From positions 1-64,000 of the forward strand of contig DAITAA010000008.1 in assembly GCA_036824505.1 (NCBI GenBank): a stretch of DNA of 64,000 nt, given 5' to 3'. The DNA comes from SCUD01 sp036824505. GTDB lineage: Bacteria; Pseudomonadota; Gammaproteobacteria; Steroidobacterales; Steroidobacteraceae. The first letter of the stretch is position 1. The number at the start of each line of letters is the position of its first letter. A model generated the notes under the pieces. It made no database searches. It worked only from the letters and a program-made list of their open reading frames with translations, and was not told where the DNA came from. A program made the position numbers and the translations under genes. Shown here in pieces: positions 7,577 through 16,138 of the stretch.

Positions 7577-8044
7577 ATGTTCACGCGAATCATAGCCATG
7601 GCCGCGGCAGTGCTCGCGCTGTGTTCAGTTGCGGGCGCAGCGTGCGCGGAGGGGTTGAGTCCCGAGCAGCAGGAGATCTGGAAGGTCGAACAGCAGCAGT
7701 GGAAGATGTCGGCGACGAAGGACCTGAGTTGGATCGACACCATGGTTCATCAGAACATGCGGTACTGGGAAACCGGTGCGCCGATGCCCCGCGACAAGGC
7801 ATCGCTCAAGCACTGGGGCCGGTTCAATGCCGACAACGGTTCGGTCCTCGAGCAGGAGTTGTTTCCGATCTCGGCGACCATCACCGGCAACGTTGCTGTT
7901 GTGCAGTACAACTACATGGTTGCACGCGAGAACTATAAGAAGGAACGGGAGACGGTCACCGGCCATTACACGGACGTGCTGATCAAGGAAGGCGGCCATT
8001 GGTTGTTCCTCGCGTGGGCCGGCGGAGATGATCCGAAGAAGTGA
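7577..8044 (+). CDS. Secreted SnoaL-like (DUF4440-type) protein
   Basis: The 155-residue product has a Sec signal (MFTRIIAMAAAVLALCSVAG, cleavage near ACA-EG), then a small cone-fold domain of the SnoaL/NTF2-like type: WKMSATKDLSWIDTMVHQNM, FPISATITGNVAVVQYNYM, GHYTDVLIKEGGHWLFLAW. Such domains often act as small-molecule binding folds or isomerases, and no catalytic residues can be assigned. The ATG at 7577 follows AAAGGGGGA at good spacing. It is a lone gene followed by a GC hairpin at 8087. It differs from the SnoaL-like lipoprotein at 422 in having no lipobox and no cupin half. Confidence 0.8.
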   Translation: MFTRIIAMAAAVLALCSVAGAACAEGLSPEQQEIWKVEQQQWKMSATKDLSWIDTMVHQNMRYWETGAPMPRDKASLKHWGRFNADNGSVLEQELFPISATITGNVAVVQYNYMVARENYKKERETVTGHYTDVLIKEGGHWLFLAWAGGDDPKK

Positions 8045-8086
8045 ACTTCTAATCCTGTAGGTTGGCGCGATTGAACGCGTCCCTGG

Positions 8087-8113
8087 CCCCGGCCCCGCGC
8101 CGGGGTTTCTTCT
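8087..8113 (+). terminator. GC hairpin terminator
   Basis: CCCCGGC (8087-8093), loop CCCGC and GCCGGGG (8099-8105) are followed by TTTCTTCTTT. It is placed 43 bases after the SnoaL-like gene at 7577 and belongs to the dispersed hairpin family. Confidence 0.75.
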
Positions 8114-8237
8114 TTGGCGCGGCAGTTTCGTGCGGTCTGATCGCGACAACAGATGCCGACGCGCAATTGGCTTTGACATAGGCTCGCCCAGCGGTTACAT
8201 CAAGCGGACTCTTTCCAACGCCACCGGGAGACACCGC

Positions 8238-9743
8238 ATGAGCGGAGCCACACGTGTGCCTGACCGCGGCTCGGTCCCCGAGTTCCGGCAAGTCATGGGC
8301 CACCCTGGCCCGCTCTGGATGTTGTTCATGTCGGAATTCTGGGAACGCTTCGCGTTCTACGGCATCCGCTGGGCCCTGGTGCTCTACATCGTGGCGCAGT
8401 TCCACGGTGGCGATCAGTCGGGCCAGGCCGACGCCAATCTCACCTACGGCTCCTACCTCGCGTTGGTCTATGCCGGTGCGATCTTCGGTGGCTATGTCGC
8501 CGACAAGATCATCGGTTACCAACGCTCGATCCTGGTCGGGGCTGTGTTTATGGCCACTGGCCTGTTCATGATCATGTTGCCGGACCCGATGCTGTTCAAG
8601 TTCGGTCTCGCCACAATCATCGTCGGCAACGGCCTGTTCAAGCCGAACATCTCGACCATGGTCGGCAAGCTCTACTCGGTGACCGATGAGCGCCGCGACT
8701 CGGGCTTCACCATCTTCTACATGGGCATCAACATTGGCGCGTTCATTGCGCCGATCATTACCGGCTGGCTGGCGAGCTCGCTGTTTGGCACCGACGCCGC
8801 ACCCGCCTACCAGTACGTATTCGGCGCGTCCGGCATCGGCATGTTGATCAGCATGGTGTGGTTCTACTTCGGTCGGCGTCAGTTGCAGAACATCGGCAGG
8901 CCGCCAGCGGAAGCACCGGGCCGCGCACGGATGGTCTACGTGGCGATCGGCGCACTGTGCGTGATTCCGCTGGTCTACTCGTTGCTCGCGCTTGGCGCCG
9001 AGGCGCTCCAGTACGTGCTGACCGCGTTGTTCGTTGGTCTCGCGGCGATGCTGATGATCGAGGGCATTCGCGTCGGCGCAGTGGCCCGCGACAGGACCAT
9101 TGCGATGCTGATCATCTTCGCCTTCAATATCCTGTTCTGGATGTTCTACGAACAGGCCGGCAACTCGTTCACGTTCCTCGCGGACCAGATCGTTAACCGG
9201 GTCTTCGGTGGTTTCGTCTTCCCAACCGCCTGGTTTCAGTCAGTACCAGCGCTTGCAGTTATCATGCTCGCGCCGGTCTTCGCCTGGGTCTGGGTCTGGA
9301 TGGCGAAGCGCAATATGAACCCTTCGATTCCGCGCAAGTTCGGCCTCGGCTTGATGTTCAATGGCCTGGCTTTCCTGTTGCTGATGTTCGCGCTGTCGAA
9401 CCTGGTGAGCGACGGGGGCAAGATTCCGTTTTGGACCTTGTTCGCGGCCTACATCATCCAGGTGGTCGGCGAGCTGTGCTTGTCGCCGATCGGCTTGTCG
9501 ATGGTGACCAAGCTCGCACCGGTACGACTGGTCGGCCTCGGCATGGGCGGATGGTTTCTCTCCACTGGCATCGGCAACAATCTTTCCGGCATATTTGCCA
9601 GCGTAGTCAGCGGCGAGACCGGCATGACCACGACCTCGGCACTGTCGGGCTATACCTTTGGTTTCTGGGCCCTGGTCGGCTCGGGCGCCGTGCTGTTCCT
9701 GATCGCGCCGCTGATCCAGCGCCTGATGCACGGGGTGAAGTGA
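8238..9743 (+). CDS. POT/PTR family proton-coupled peptide transporter
   Basis: The 501-residue inner-membrane protein has about 14 hydrophobic segments. It carries the POT ExxER proton-coupling motif (E33-FW-E36-R37) in helix 1, and the PTR2 signatures NGLFKPNISTMVGKLY and FYMGINIGAFIAPIITG. It imports di- and tripeptides with protons. The ATG at 8238 follows GGGAG and gives the expected N-terminus, PEFRQVMGHPGPLWMLFMSE. Its neighbour upstream, the S10 carboxypeptidase, could supply substrates. A strong bidirectional terminator follows. Pieces of this gene's 3' region are duplicated at 180-320. Confidence 0.92.
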   Translation: MSGATRVPDRGSVPEFRQVMGHPGPLWMLFMSEFWERFAFYGIRWALVLYIVAQFHGGDQSGQADANLTYGSYLALVYAGAIFGGYVADKIIGYQRSILVGAVFMATGLFMIMLPDPMLFKFGLATIIVGNGLFKPNISTMVGKLYSVTDERRDSGFTIFYMGINIGAFIAPIITGWLASSLFGTDAAPAYQYVFGASGIGMLISMVWFYFGRRQLQNIGRPPAEAPGRARMVYVAIGALCVIPLVYSLLALGAEALQYVLTALFVGLAAMLMIEGIRVGAVARDRTIAMLIIFAFNILFWMFYEQAGNSFTFLADQIVNRVFGGFVFPTAWFQSVPALAVIMLAPVFAWVWVWMAKRNMNPSIPRKFGLGLMFNGLAFLLLMFALSNLVSDGGKIPFWTLFAAYIIQVVGELCLSPIGLSMVTKLAPVRLVGLGMGGWFLSTGIGNNLSGIFASVVSGETGMTTTSALSGYTFGFWALVGSGAVLFLIAPLIQRLMHGVK

Positions 9744-9803
9744 TCACCACTATTTCGGTTCAGCATCAGTGAATTCAGGGCACTGCAAAATGCAAGTCAC
9801 GTT

Positions 9804-9859
9804 CCCGCTACCATGTCTATGTGAAACGCCCCTCCTGCGAGAGCAGCGAGGGGCGTTTC
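9804..9859. terminator. Bidirectional terminator with tRNA-end-like left flank
   Basis: GAAACGCCCCTC (9823-9834) pairs perfectly with GAGGGGCGTTTC (9848-9859) over 12 bp, between converging genes (POT transporter and the minus-strand lipoprotein at 9933). The flank CCCGCTACCA (9804-9813) is the decamer found before the other repeat hairpins, although this hairpin has a different sequence. Confidence 0.85.
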
Positions 9860-9932
9860 ATTCAGGCCCGGATCGTAGATCAGCTAGCCAGTTATCGGCG
9901 TCGCTCTGATCTCATCGTCGCCGCAAAGACCC

Positions 9933-10988
9933 TCAGCGAGCCACGGGCACCATGATGTGTGCGTAGGGAGTACCCTTCCACATCACGTACGGCCCGCCGT
10001 TCTTGGGATCAGTCGGCAGATTCTCGAGCCACGACGGCTCGGGCACGATGATCATCAGATGTGCGCCTTCGACGATCCATTGATTATCTGGCGTTTCACC
10101 CTTCGCGTACGGGTCGATGTTGCTGGCGCCGCCGTCGCCGGCCAGCATGTAGGAAACACCGAGACTGTCGGCCTTGAACGGCTTGTGCTTGGACCACGCA
10201 TTCGCCCATGCCATCCAGGTCTGGTCCATGCACATTGGACTACGGCCGCCGAGCAGATCCGGCGGCGTCGGCATGCACATGTAGGCTCCGGATCCGTCCC
10301 TCAATACCTTGCCCTTCCAGTCGACGACTTTCACCGTTGCGGTCATCGCATTGTTTGCAGCTGACAATGCGTCCCCGACAGGTGTCTCGACGGCGTCCTG
10401 AGGCGGTACATTGACCGGCACCATGACATGAGCGTAGGGCGTGCCCTTCCACATCACGTAGGGTCCACCGTTCTTCGGATCGGTTGGCAGGCCGTCCAGT
10501 ATCTTGGCGTCGGGCACGACGATCATCACGTGCGGACCCTCGACGATCCATTGGTTATCCGGTGTTTCACCCTTCGCGTATGGGTCAATGTTGCTCGCGC
10601 CATCATCGCCGGCCAGCATGTAGGAGATACCGACGGTCTGGATGCTGAATTCCTTGTGATTGGTCCAGGCGTCCGCCCAGGTCATCCAGGGCATATCCAT
10701 GCACATCGGTGACTTGTTCTGCAGCATGGCCTTCGGTGTCGGCATACAGGTGTAGTTGCCCGAACCTTCCCTGAGGACATTGCCTTCCCAGTCGACGATC
10801 TTCGCGCTCGCCGCCAATGCCGGTGAAGCCGCTGAAAGCGCGTCGGCGATCATTGCCTCGCGTGCAGCTGCCGCCGTTGCTGCTGCGGCTTCGGCCGCAG
10901 CCTTCTCTTCGGCTTCCTTCCGGCCGCAGGAAGCAAGGGCCACTGCCAGTAATACGATGGGCACAAGTGCCCGGATGATTATCTTCAT
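9933..10988 (-). CDS. Lipoprotein made of two tandem copies of an unknown domain
   Basis: The 351-residue lipoprotein (ALASC, Cys21) has an Ala/Glu-rich linker and then two near-identical domains of about 140 residues, roughly 48-200 and 208-351. Each contains VDWxGxVLRxGSG, YxCMPTP, SPMCMD, SYMLAGDxGASNIDPYA, NQWIVEG and GGPYVMWKGTPYAHxMVPV. The pattern suggests internal gene duplication. I do not recognise the domain. Its conserved Cys, Asp, His and Met residues would suit metal or haem binding, but that is speculation. The ATG at 10988 follows AAGGAC. It is a single gene facing the POT gene across a shared terminator. Confidence 0.8.
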   Translation of the reverse strand: MKIIIRALVPIVLLAVALASCGRKEAEEKAAAEAAAATAAAAREAMIADALSAASPALAASAKIVDWEGNVLREGSGNYTCMPTPKAMLQNKSPMCMDMPWMTWADAWTNHKEFSIQTVGISYMLAGDDGASNIDPYAKGETPDNQWIVEGPHVMIVVPDAKILDGLPTDPKNGGPYVMWKGTPYAHVMVPVNVPPQDAVETPVGDALSAANNAMTATVKVVDWKGKVLRDGSGAYMCMPTPPDLLGGRSPMCMDQTWMAWANAWSKHKPFKADSLGVSYMLAGDGGASNIDPYAKGETPDNQWIVEGAHLMIIVPEPSWLENLPTDPKNGGPYVMWKGTPYAHIMVPVAR

Positions 10989-11259
10989 ATTGACGTCCTT
11001 ATGGTTGGCGCGATTGCAGTCCACGATGCTGGGAAATACCTCCGCATACGGGACGATGCTTCGCGATGCATTCAACAATCGATGCACTATGATACGCCTG
11101 TTTCAAAGGTGGCGGTCAACAAGGCGGGGCTGAGCCACCAGGTGCTGGGATGCTGCAGGTGGCTTCGGACGGTCCGACCTGCGACTCTCCGAGGCTTCAA
11201 CCGCGATCAGCAGGACGATTCTATTTTGCGCCAACCCGTCTCGTTAGTCCGGAAGGCGC

Positions 11260-11302
11260 CCCCCGCTACCAATCACACGAACCCCGGCCCCGTGCCGGGG
11301 TT
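11260..11302 (+). repeat. tRNA-3'-end-like repeat joined to a GC hairpin
   Basis: CCCCCGCTACCA (11260-11271), ATCACACG and the hairpin AACCCCGGC (11280-11288)/GCCGGGGTT (11294-11302) plus TTCTGTT repeat the arrangement at 2389 and 5331. As at 5331, a zinc-ribbon gene copy, here broken, begins directly after it. Confidence 0.6.
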
Positions 11303-11307
11303 TTCTG

Positions 11308-11554
11308 TTATTGCATCCCGTACTGCTTGTGCCCGTTGAATCTCGACACCGGCGCTCGCACTTGCTACAGCCCGACTGAACCACACCTACGGCAGCGTGG
11401 GCGATCAGCACCGATAGGCTTGTGGCCGAGCCCAGCCCGCAACCAGTGCCGCCAAGTTGCAGGCGGCCCGCCTGCGGCACCCTCGACAGTAGCAATCGAG
11501 GCCGTGGCCGTACCGGAGTAGGTTGGCGAAGGTGTCGATGCGGATATGCCACAT
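11308..11554 (-). pseudogene. Zinc-ribbon gene copy with frameshift and stop
   Basis: Read leftwards from an ATG at 11554, it gives WHIRIDTFANLL, then GLDCYCRGCRRRAACNLAALV. One extra T shifts the frame there. After correction it continues LRAGLGHKPI, DRPRCRRCGSVGL. A TAG then replaces the expected tryptophan codon before QVRAP, and the copy ends HKQYGMQ. The length is 247 bases against 246 in the three intact copies, which agrees with a single-base insertion. The cysteine spacing is retained, so decay is recent. Confidence 0.75.
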
Positions 11555-11813
11555 TGCCTGAGCTTGGCGCGCTTGCAGGCTCAAGCGGTGAGGTTACATG
11601 ACTCGCGTGAACAAATAGAAAGGTTGCGATACCACTTGCCGATGATGACGGTCGGCGCGTAACACCGAGCTATAGTTCATCTGCGAGCGCCAGCACGGTC
11701 GCATTGCCGCTGCCAACGGCGGAGACCGCTGCCTTCGGAAGCTGGGACTCGGCCCCGGCAAGTTCGATGTGCGCCGCGTCGGTGGCCCCATGACGCGCAA
11801 GTGGCTGATACGC

Positions 11814-13502
11814 TCAGGGCGCGATACTAAAGACGTACTCCCGGCGATACGATTCGCGGTTACCGGAGTGCGTGGCGACTCGTTGGCCGCGCGCCCGCAA
11901 CCAGATGCGAAAATTTCCCGGGGTCGTAGGTGTTCCTGTGATGGCGCCGGTTGTCGGGTTCAGATCGAGCCCCGGAGGCAGCGTGCCAAACGCCAGGTCC
12001 CAGTCGATGGGCTGCGTGCCGCCCCAGGTCCGGGGTTGGAAATTGAAGCTCTGATTCACCTGACCCGCCGGCGGCGGCGTGTCGAATATCGCCAGTCCGC
12101 GGTGCGCGTCGATGAGGGTGTGCATCTCCGCCTTGAGCGCCGCGAGCGAGATATCGGCGTGCACGCTCGTGAGCTCGTACGGATCGGCGATCAGGTCGTA
12201 GAGCTCGATCTCGCCGGTGGGATACTCGACCATCTTCCAGGTGCCGACCGCGGTCTGGCGTCGCATGCCGCTCCAGAGCATGCCGCCTTTCATGTTCGCT
12301 TCCAGGTAGCCATAGTTGCCAAGCCAGAGATCGGTGCGCCAGGCGTCTGCACGGCCATCGAGCAACTGGATGAGGCTGAGACCATCGCCGCCATAAGGCA
12401 CCTCGAGCGCTTCATAGAGCGTGGCACCGACATCGAGGTTTACGGAAATCATCTCCGCGCGCGTGCCGCCGGCTTTTCCGGGCCAGCGCACGACGAGCGG
12501 CACGCGGATGGATTCTTCGAAGGCAATGCCCTTCTCGCACGGCAGGCCGTGCTCGCCCCACAGCAGGCCGTTGTCGGACGTAAAGATGAACACGGTGTTG
12601 TCAGCCTCACCCGCGGCCTCGACCTCGTCGATGATGGCGGCCACGGCGCGATCGACCGACTGGAGGCTTCGCAACGCTGCGCGCGGCGTCGTGGTCGTGC
12701 AGAGGTCGCCGAGCGGTGCCTGGGCTGCTGCGGCGCCGGTCATCCAGGCCGGCTTGTCCGTGAGGTCGACCTCATCGACGCCGGGGTTGCTGTTGGTGAA
12801 GGCGCCGAACAGATCGGCGTCTTCTGGCGACGGGGTGTGCGGTTCATGCGGCGCGTAGAAGGCCACGAGCAGGTAGAACGGCCGCTTGTCGCCCTTGCGC
12901 AGGAACTCGAGGGCTTTGTCGCGGTGAAAATCCGTGACGTACTGATCGACGTCGGCAATGTTGACGTTTTCAACACCCGCCGTGCGCGTTGCCATGGTCA
13001 CCTGCGTAAGGTGGTTCCAGTCACGGGCGTTGATGTAGCTGTTGGCGACCCAGTAGTCGTAGCCGGGGGGCATGTAGCCGGGTATGTAGCCATGCATGTA
13101 GCGGCCGACGAAGCCGGTGCGCCAGCCGGCCTTATTGAAGGTCGTTGCGAGCGTATTCTTGTCGTTGAAGCGGCTCATGCCGCCGTTGATCGCGGCGTTG
13201 CGGAGCACCTCGGTGCTGGTGGTGTCGTAGCCGCCCGAGTGCAGCGAGGCCCGCATGGGGCAGCACTCCGGGTCGGTGACGAAGGCATTCGCGAAGGTCA
13301 CACCGTTACGCGCCAGTCTGTCGGTGACGAGCGGCATGACCCAAAGTGTGTCCCAGCGCTGATCGTCAGTCAGGAAGATGACGAAGTTCAAGGGCGCGGC
13401 GGCGGGTGGTTTCGTCTTTGGCTCGCTCTGGCCGCACGCCACGCCCAGTGAGGCGAGAGCTGCCATGCACACGATCCGCGATACCCTCGAAAGAGCGCCC
13501 AT
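11814..13502 (-). CDS. Sulfatase lipoprotein with C-terminal Ig-like domain
   Basis: The 562-residue exported lipoprotein (LGVAC, Cys23) belongs to the formylglycine sulfatase family. Motifs are LTDDQRW (metal Asp46, Asp47), the modification site Cys80 in CCPMR (C-x-P-x-R type), and TSDNGLLWGEHG. Substrates are probably sulfated sugars or phenols outside the inner membrane. A maturation enzyme would be needed, and none lies in the window. Residues about 475-562 form a separate putative Ig-like domain (He_PIG type): FDLAFGTLPPGL-like spacing with LDLNPTTGAITGTPTTPG. The ATG at 13502 follows an AGGTGG ribosome site. The open frame continues about 1.2 kb upstream on this strand, antisense to the next gene; that is a composition artefact. 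Confidence 0.9.
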   Translation of the reverse strand: MGALSRVSRIVCMAALASLGVACGQSEPKTKPPAAAPLNFVIFLTDDQRWDTLWVMPLVTDRLARNGVTFANAFVTDPECCPMRASLHSGGYDTTSTEVLRNAAINGGMSRFNDKNTLATTFNKAGWRTGFVGRYMHGYIPGYMPPGYDYWVANSYINARDWNHLTQVTMATRTAGVENVNIADVDQYVTDFHRDKALEFLRKGDKRPFYLLVAFYAPHEPHTPSPEDADLFGAFTNSNPGVDEVDLTDKPAWMTGAAAAQAPLGDLCTTTTPRAALRSLQSVDRAVAAIIDEVEAAGEADNTVFIFTSDNGLLWGEHGLPCEKGIAFEESIRVPLVVRWPGKAGGTRAEMISVNLDVGATLYEALEVPYGGDGLSLIQLLDGRADAWRTDLWLGNYGYLEANMKGGMLWSGMRRQTAVGTWKMVEYPTGEIELYDLIADPYELTSVHADISLAALKAEMHTLIDAHRGLAIFDTPPPAGQVNQSFNFQPRTWGGTQPIDWDLAFGTLPPGLDLNPTTGAITGTPTTPGNFRIWLRARGQRVATHSGNRESYRREYVFSIAP

Positions 13503-13550
13503 AACCCACCTGCTAGGATATTCGCGTGAGCCGTGCAAACGTAACAGATT

Positions 13551-13585
13551 TCTGACCCCGGCAGCAGCAATCCAGGCCGTGCCCG
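13551..13585 (-). pseudogene. Possible zinc-ribbon gene fragment
   Basis: GACCCCGGCAGCAGCAATCC followed by AGGCCGTGCCCGTG resembles the middle of the zinc-ribbon genes (GACACCAGCAGTCGAGGCCGTGGCCGTG at 5548-5580). Only about 30 bases are alike, so this could be chance. Confidence 0.25.
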
Positions 13586-13607
13586 TGAAATGCCAGGAAA
13601 GGCGCTC

Positions 13608-14585
13608 ATGGACTTCGTGACGAAGCACATTTCGAGTGATGACGGCGTCGAGATTGCCGTCTACGAATGGCCGCTGCCTGCAGGCGCGAGGCCGAAAGCC
13701 GTGGTGCAGATCGCACACGGCATGGCGGAGCACGCCCGTCGCTATGATCACGTGGCGCGCGCACTGATCGCGGCGGGCTACGCCGCGTGCGCGTCGGATC
13801 ATCGCGGGCACGGACAGAGCGTGCGCTCGCCGGCAGACCTCGGCTTCTTCGCCGAGCAGGACGGCTGGCGCAAGGTGGTGACCGACATGCTGCGCGTGAG
13901 CCGGTACATCGCCGCGCGTCATCCGGGCGTTCCCCTCGTGCTGTTCGGTCACAGCATGGGTTCGTTCCTCGTGCAGGATTACCTGTTTTCGCACGGCGAG
14001 ACGCTCTCGGGCGCCGTACTGTCCGGCACCAACAGCGGCGCCGCGCTGCTGCTGCGAGCGGGCCTCTTGATTGCCCGCCTGGAGCGCTGGCGCATCGGAC
14101 CTCGCGGCAAGAGTCGCGTCCTGGCGGCCCTCTCGTTCGGGGACTTCAACCGCCGCTTCACGCCCACGCGTACGGAGTTCGACTGGCTGTCGCGCGATCA
14201 CGCCGAGGTCGACAAGTACATCGCCGATCCGCTCTGTGGTTTCGAAATGACCGTGCAGGGCTGGATCGATGTCTTCGGCGGCCTGATCAACAACGATAAG
14301 CCGAGCAACCAGGCGCGCGTGCCCAAGGCGCTGCCGATCTATTTGTTTGCTGGCGCCGAGGACCCCGTGGGTGGGGCTGGCAAGGGCGTGCTTGCGCTCG
14401 TCGCGTCGTACGGTCGTGCTGGCGTCACCGATGTCACCCATAAATTGTACGCGGCCGGTCGTCACGAGATGGTGAACGAGACCAATCGCGCGGAAGCCAT
14501 CGCCGATCTGGTCGCGTGGCTGGATGGACACGTGGCACATGTGGCCGGCATGGCCGCGGCAGCGTCCGGTTCGCGCGTCAGTTGA
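13608..14585 (+). CDS. Monoacylglycerol-lipase-like alpha/beta hydrolase
   Basis: The 325-residue product has the serine-hydrolase fold of the Hydrolase_4/monoglyceride lipase group: QIAHGMAEHARRYD (oxyanion loop), SDHRGHGQS, nucleophile Ser116 in FGHSMGSF, acid Asp252 in AGAEDPVG and His286 in GRHEMVNE. It should cleave acyl esters such as monoglycerides or lysophospholipids. No signal peptide is seen, so it is cytoplasmic. ATG 13608 is preferred over 13590 because AGGAAAGG sits six bases before it. The MFS gene follows 68 bases later on the same strand and may be co-transcribed. Confidence 0.88.
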   Translation: MDFVTKHISSDDGVEIAVYEWPLPAGARPKAVVQIAHGMAEHARRYDHVARALIAAGYAACASDHRGHGQSVRSPADLGFFAEQDGWRKVVTDMLRVSRYIAARHPGVPLVLFGHSMGSFLVQDYLFSHGETLSGAVLSGTNSGAALLLRAGLLIARLERWRIGPRGKSRVLAALSFGDFNRRFTPTRTEFDWLSRDHAEVDKYIADPLCGFEMTVQGWIDVFGGLINNDKPSNQARVPKALPIYLFAGAEDPVGGAGKGVLALVASYGRAGVTDVTHKLYAAGRHEMVNETNRAEAIADLVAWLDGHVAHVAGMAAAASGSRVS

Positions 14586-14652
14586 GCACTGGAACCGTCG
14601 GAGTGGTACGACTGATCGGGGACCAAAGCGCCTGTGGGATTGTGGACCCGAC

Positions 14653-16083
14653 ATGAAAAATGAAAGCGCCTCACACTTCGACTGGGTGACATTGTGGAAT
14701 TCCGGCGCGCTGCCGCGCTTCTGCTTCATCAGCCTTGGCATCACATTTCACGCGGGCGCTGAAAACATGATCTCGACCATCATGCCTGCCATTGTGCGAG
14801 ATATCGGCGGGGTTGAACTGAATGGCTGGAACTTTGCCATCTATGAAATAGGCTCGATCATTGCCGGAGCAGCAACCGGGCGGCTCACGACCTACTGGAC
14901 CGTACGCACCAACATGATTGTCGCGGCCCTTGTCTTTGCACTGGGCGCTTTCACAACAGCGCTGTCACCGAGCATGCATGTAGCGCTTGCTGGCCGGCTG
15001 TTAAGTGGATTCGGTGGTGGTGGCCTGATTGCGCTTTCCTATGTGGCCATTCAACGCTATTTCCCGGCGGCAATCTGGCCACAGCTTATGGCGATCCTGT
15101 CCATGGTCTGGGGCATCGCGGCGTTTGGCGGTCCACTGTATGGGGCGATTATTGGCACATTGTTTTCCTGGCGCTGGGCATTCGTCATCTTCGGCGTCGC
15201 AGCGATCATTTTCGCGGGCGCCTGCGTGTATTTCCTCCGCGCCGAACCGGTTCATGCAGCGGCGGATCGGAAGTTAGGCAGATTCCCCGCCTTCTCGTTG
15301 ACCTTGCTCGCATTGGGGATTACGGCTATTGCCGCAGCGGGCGTCGAGACCCGGCCCCAATTCGCAACGGCTCTGATTGTCGCCGGCCTTGTTGGCATAA
15401 CGGGATTCTTCGTGGTTGACGCAAACAACAAGTCGTCCCGCCTCTTTCCGACAGGGCTATTCAATCCAGGCCATACCGTTGGTTCGGGCATGATCATGGT
15501 GGCAGCACTTTCAGTTTCAACCTGTTCGTTTGCTTACTATGGTCCATTGCTTCTCTCCGCCCTGCATGATTTCTCGCCTTTGAAGACCGGGCTTATCATC
15601 GCCAGCGAGTCGGTTGCCTGGTCTGTCTTGTCGATCATGGTCGCCAGCGCACCCAAACATCGCGAGGCAGCCATTGTCCGTACGGGGGCGTTGATGATTG
15701 CTGCCGGAATTGCGGGATTTGCCTGGGCCGTACCCAGCGGATCAATTGCAGGGATAGTTTCCTTTGCCGTCCTCCAAGGTGGCGGCTTTGGCATTCTCTG
15801 GCCCTTCGCAACGCGCCGGGTCATCGAAGCTGCGCTGCCGAACGAGGAGGAGATTACGGCTTCAGGGTTCGCGACTCTGCAGAGAATTGGTTACGCTTTC
15901 GGTGGCGCTACCGCCGGGATCATTGCCAATGCCAATGGATTCTCCGCTGGGTTCACAAAAGCAGCAGCCACAACTGCCGCGGTGCCGATATTCCTGTATT
16001 TCATGCCGCTTGCTATTGCAGGATGCTTTGCTGCGTTTCGGCTCTCGAGTATCCCATCAACAGAAGTCGACACATTGCATTGA
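14653..16083 (+). CDS. MFS transporter, DHA2-like, 14 TM
   Basis: The 476-residue protein has about 14 membrane segments, typical of the drug:H+ antiporter-2 group of the major facilitator superfamily. Features include an N-terminal ENMISTIMPAIVRDIGG (the usual 'vvvALPtI..dLg' position), a loop RLTTYWTVRTN after helix 2, and GRLLSGFGGGGLIALSYV (motif C region). It probably exports a drug or metabolite; the substrate is unknown. GC content is slightly lower than in the adjacent genes. No clear ribosome site precedes the ATG at 14653, which may reflect coupling to the hydrolase upstream. It converges with a minus-strand membrane protein gene 55 bases later. Confidence 0.85.
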   Translation: MKNESASHFDWVTLWNSGALPRFCFISLGITFHAGAENMISTIMPAIVRDIGGVELNGWNFAIYEIGSIIAGAATGRLTTYWTVRTNMIVAALVFALGAFTTALSPSMHVALAGRLLSGFGGGGLIALSYVAIQRYFPAAIWPQLMAILSMVWGIAAFGGPLYGAIIGTLFSWRWAFVIFGVAAIIFAGACVYFLRAEPVHAAADRKLGRFPAFSLTLLALGITAIAAAGVETRPQFATALIVAGLVGITGFFVVDANNKSSRLFPTGLFNPGHTVGSGMIMVAALSVSTCSFAYYGPLLLSALHDFSPLKTGLIIASESVAWSVLSIMVASAPKHREAAIVRTGALMIAAGIAGFAWAVPSGSIAGIVSFAVLQGGGFGILWPFATRRVIEAALPNEEEITASGFATLQRIGYAFGGATAGIIANANGFSAGFTKAAATTAAVPIFLYFMPLAIAGCFAAFRLSSIPSTEVDTLH

Positions 16084-16138
16084 ACTAGTCGGAACAGGGC
16101 ATCCACCCGCAGACGCGGGGGGGAGCAGGCCACCGCCA

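Noticed and set aside
11769..13451. A 560-codon open frame on the plus strand opposite the sulfatase gene
   Set aside because: It is Arg/Gly/Val-rich, has no family features or ribosome site, and is fully antisense to a sulfatase with clear motifs. Its openness comes from GC-rich codon use.
13503..14744. Upstream extension of the sulfatase frame
   Set aside because: It is antisense to the alpha/beta hydrolase. The sulfatase has a good signal peptide and ribosome site at 13502.
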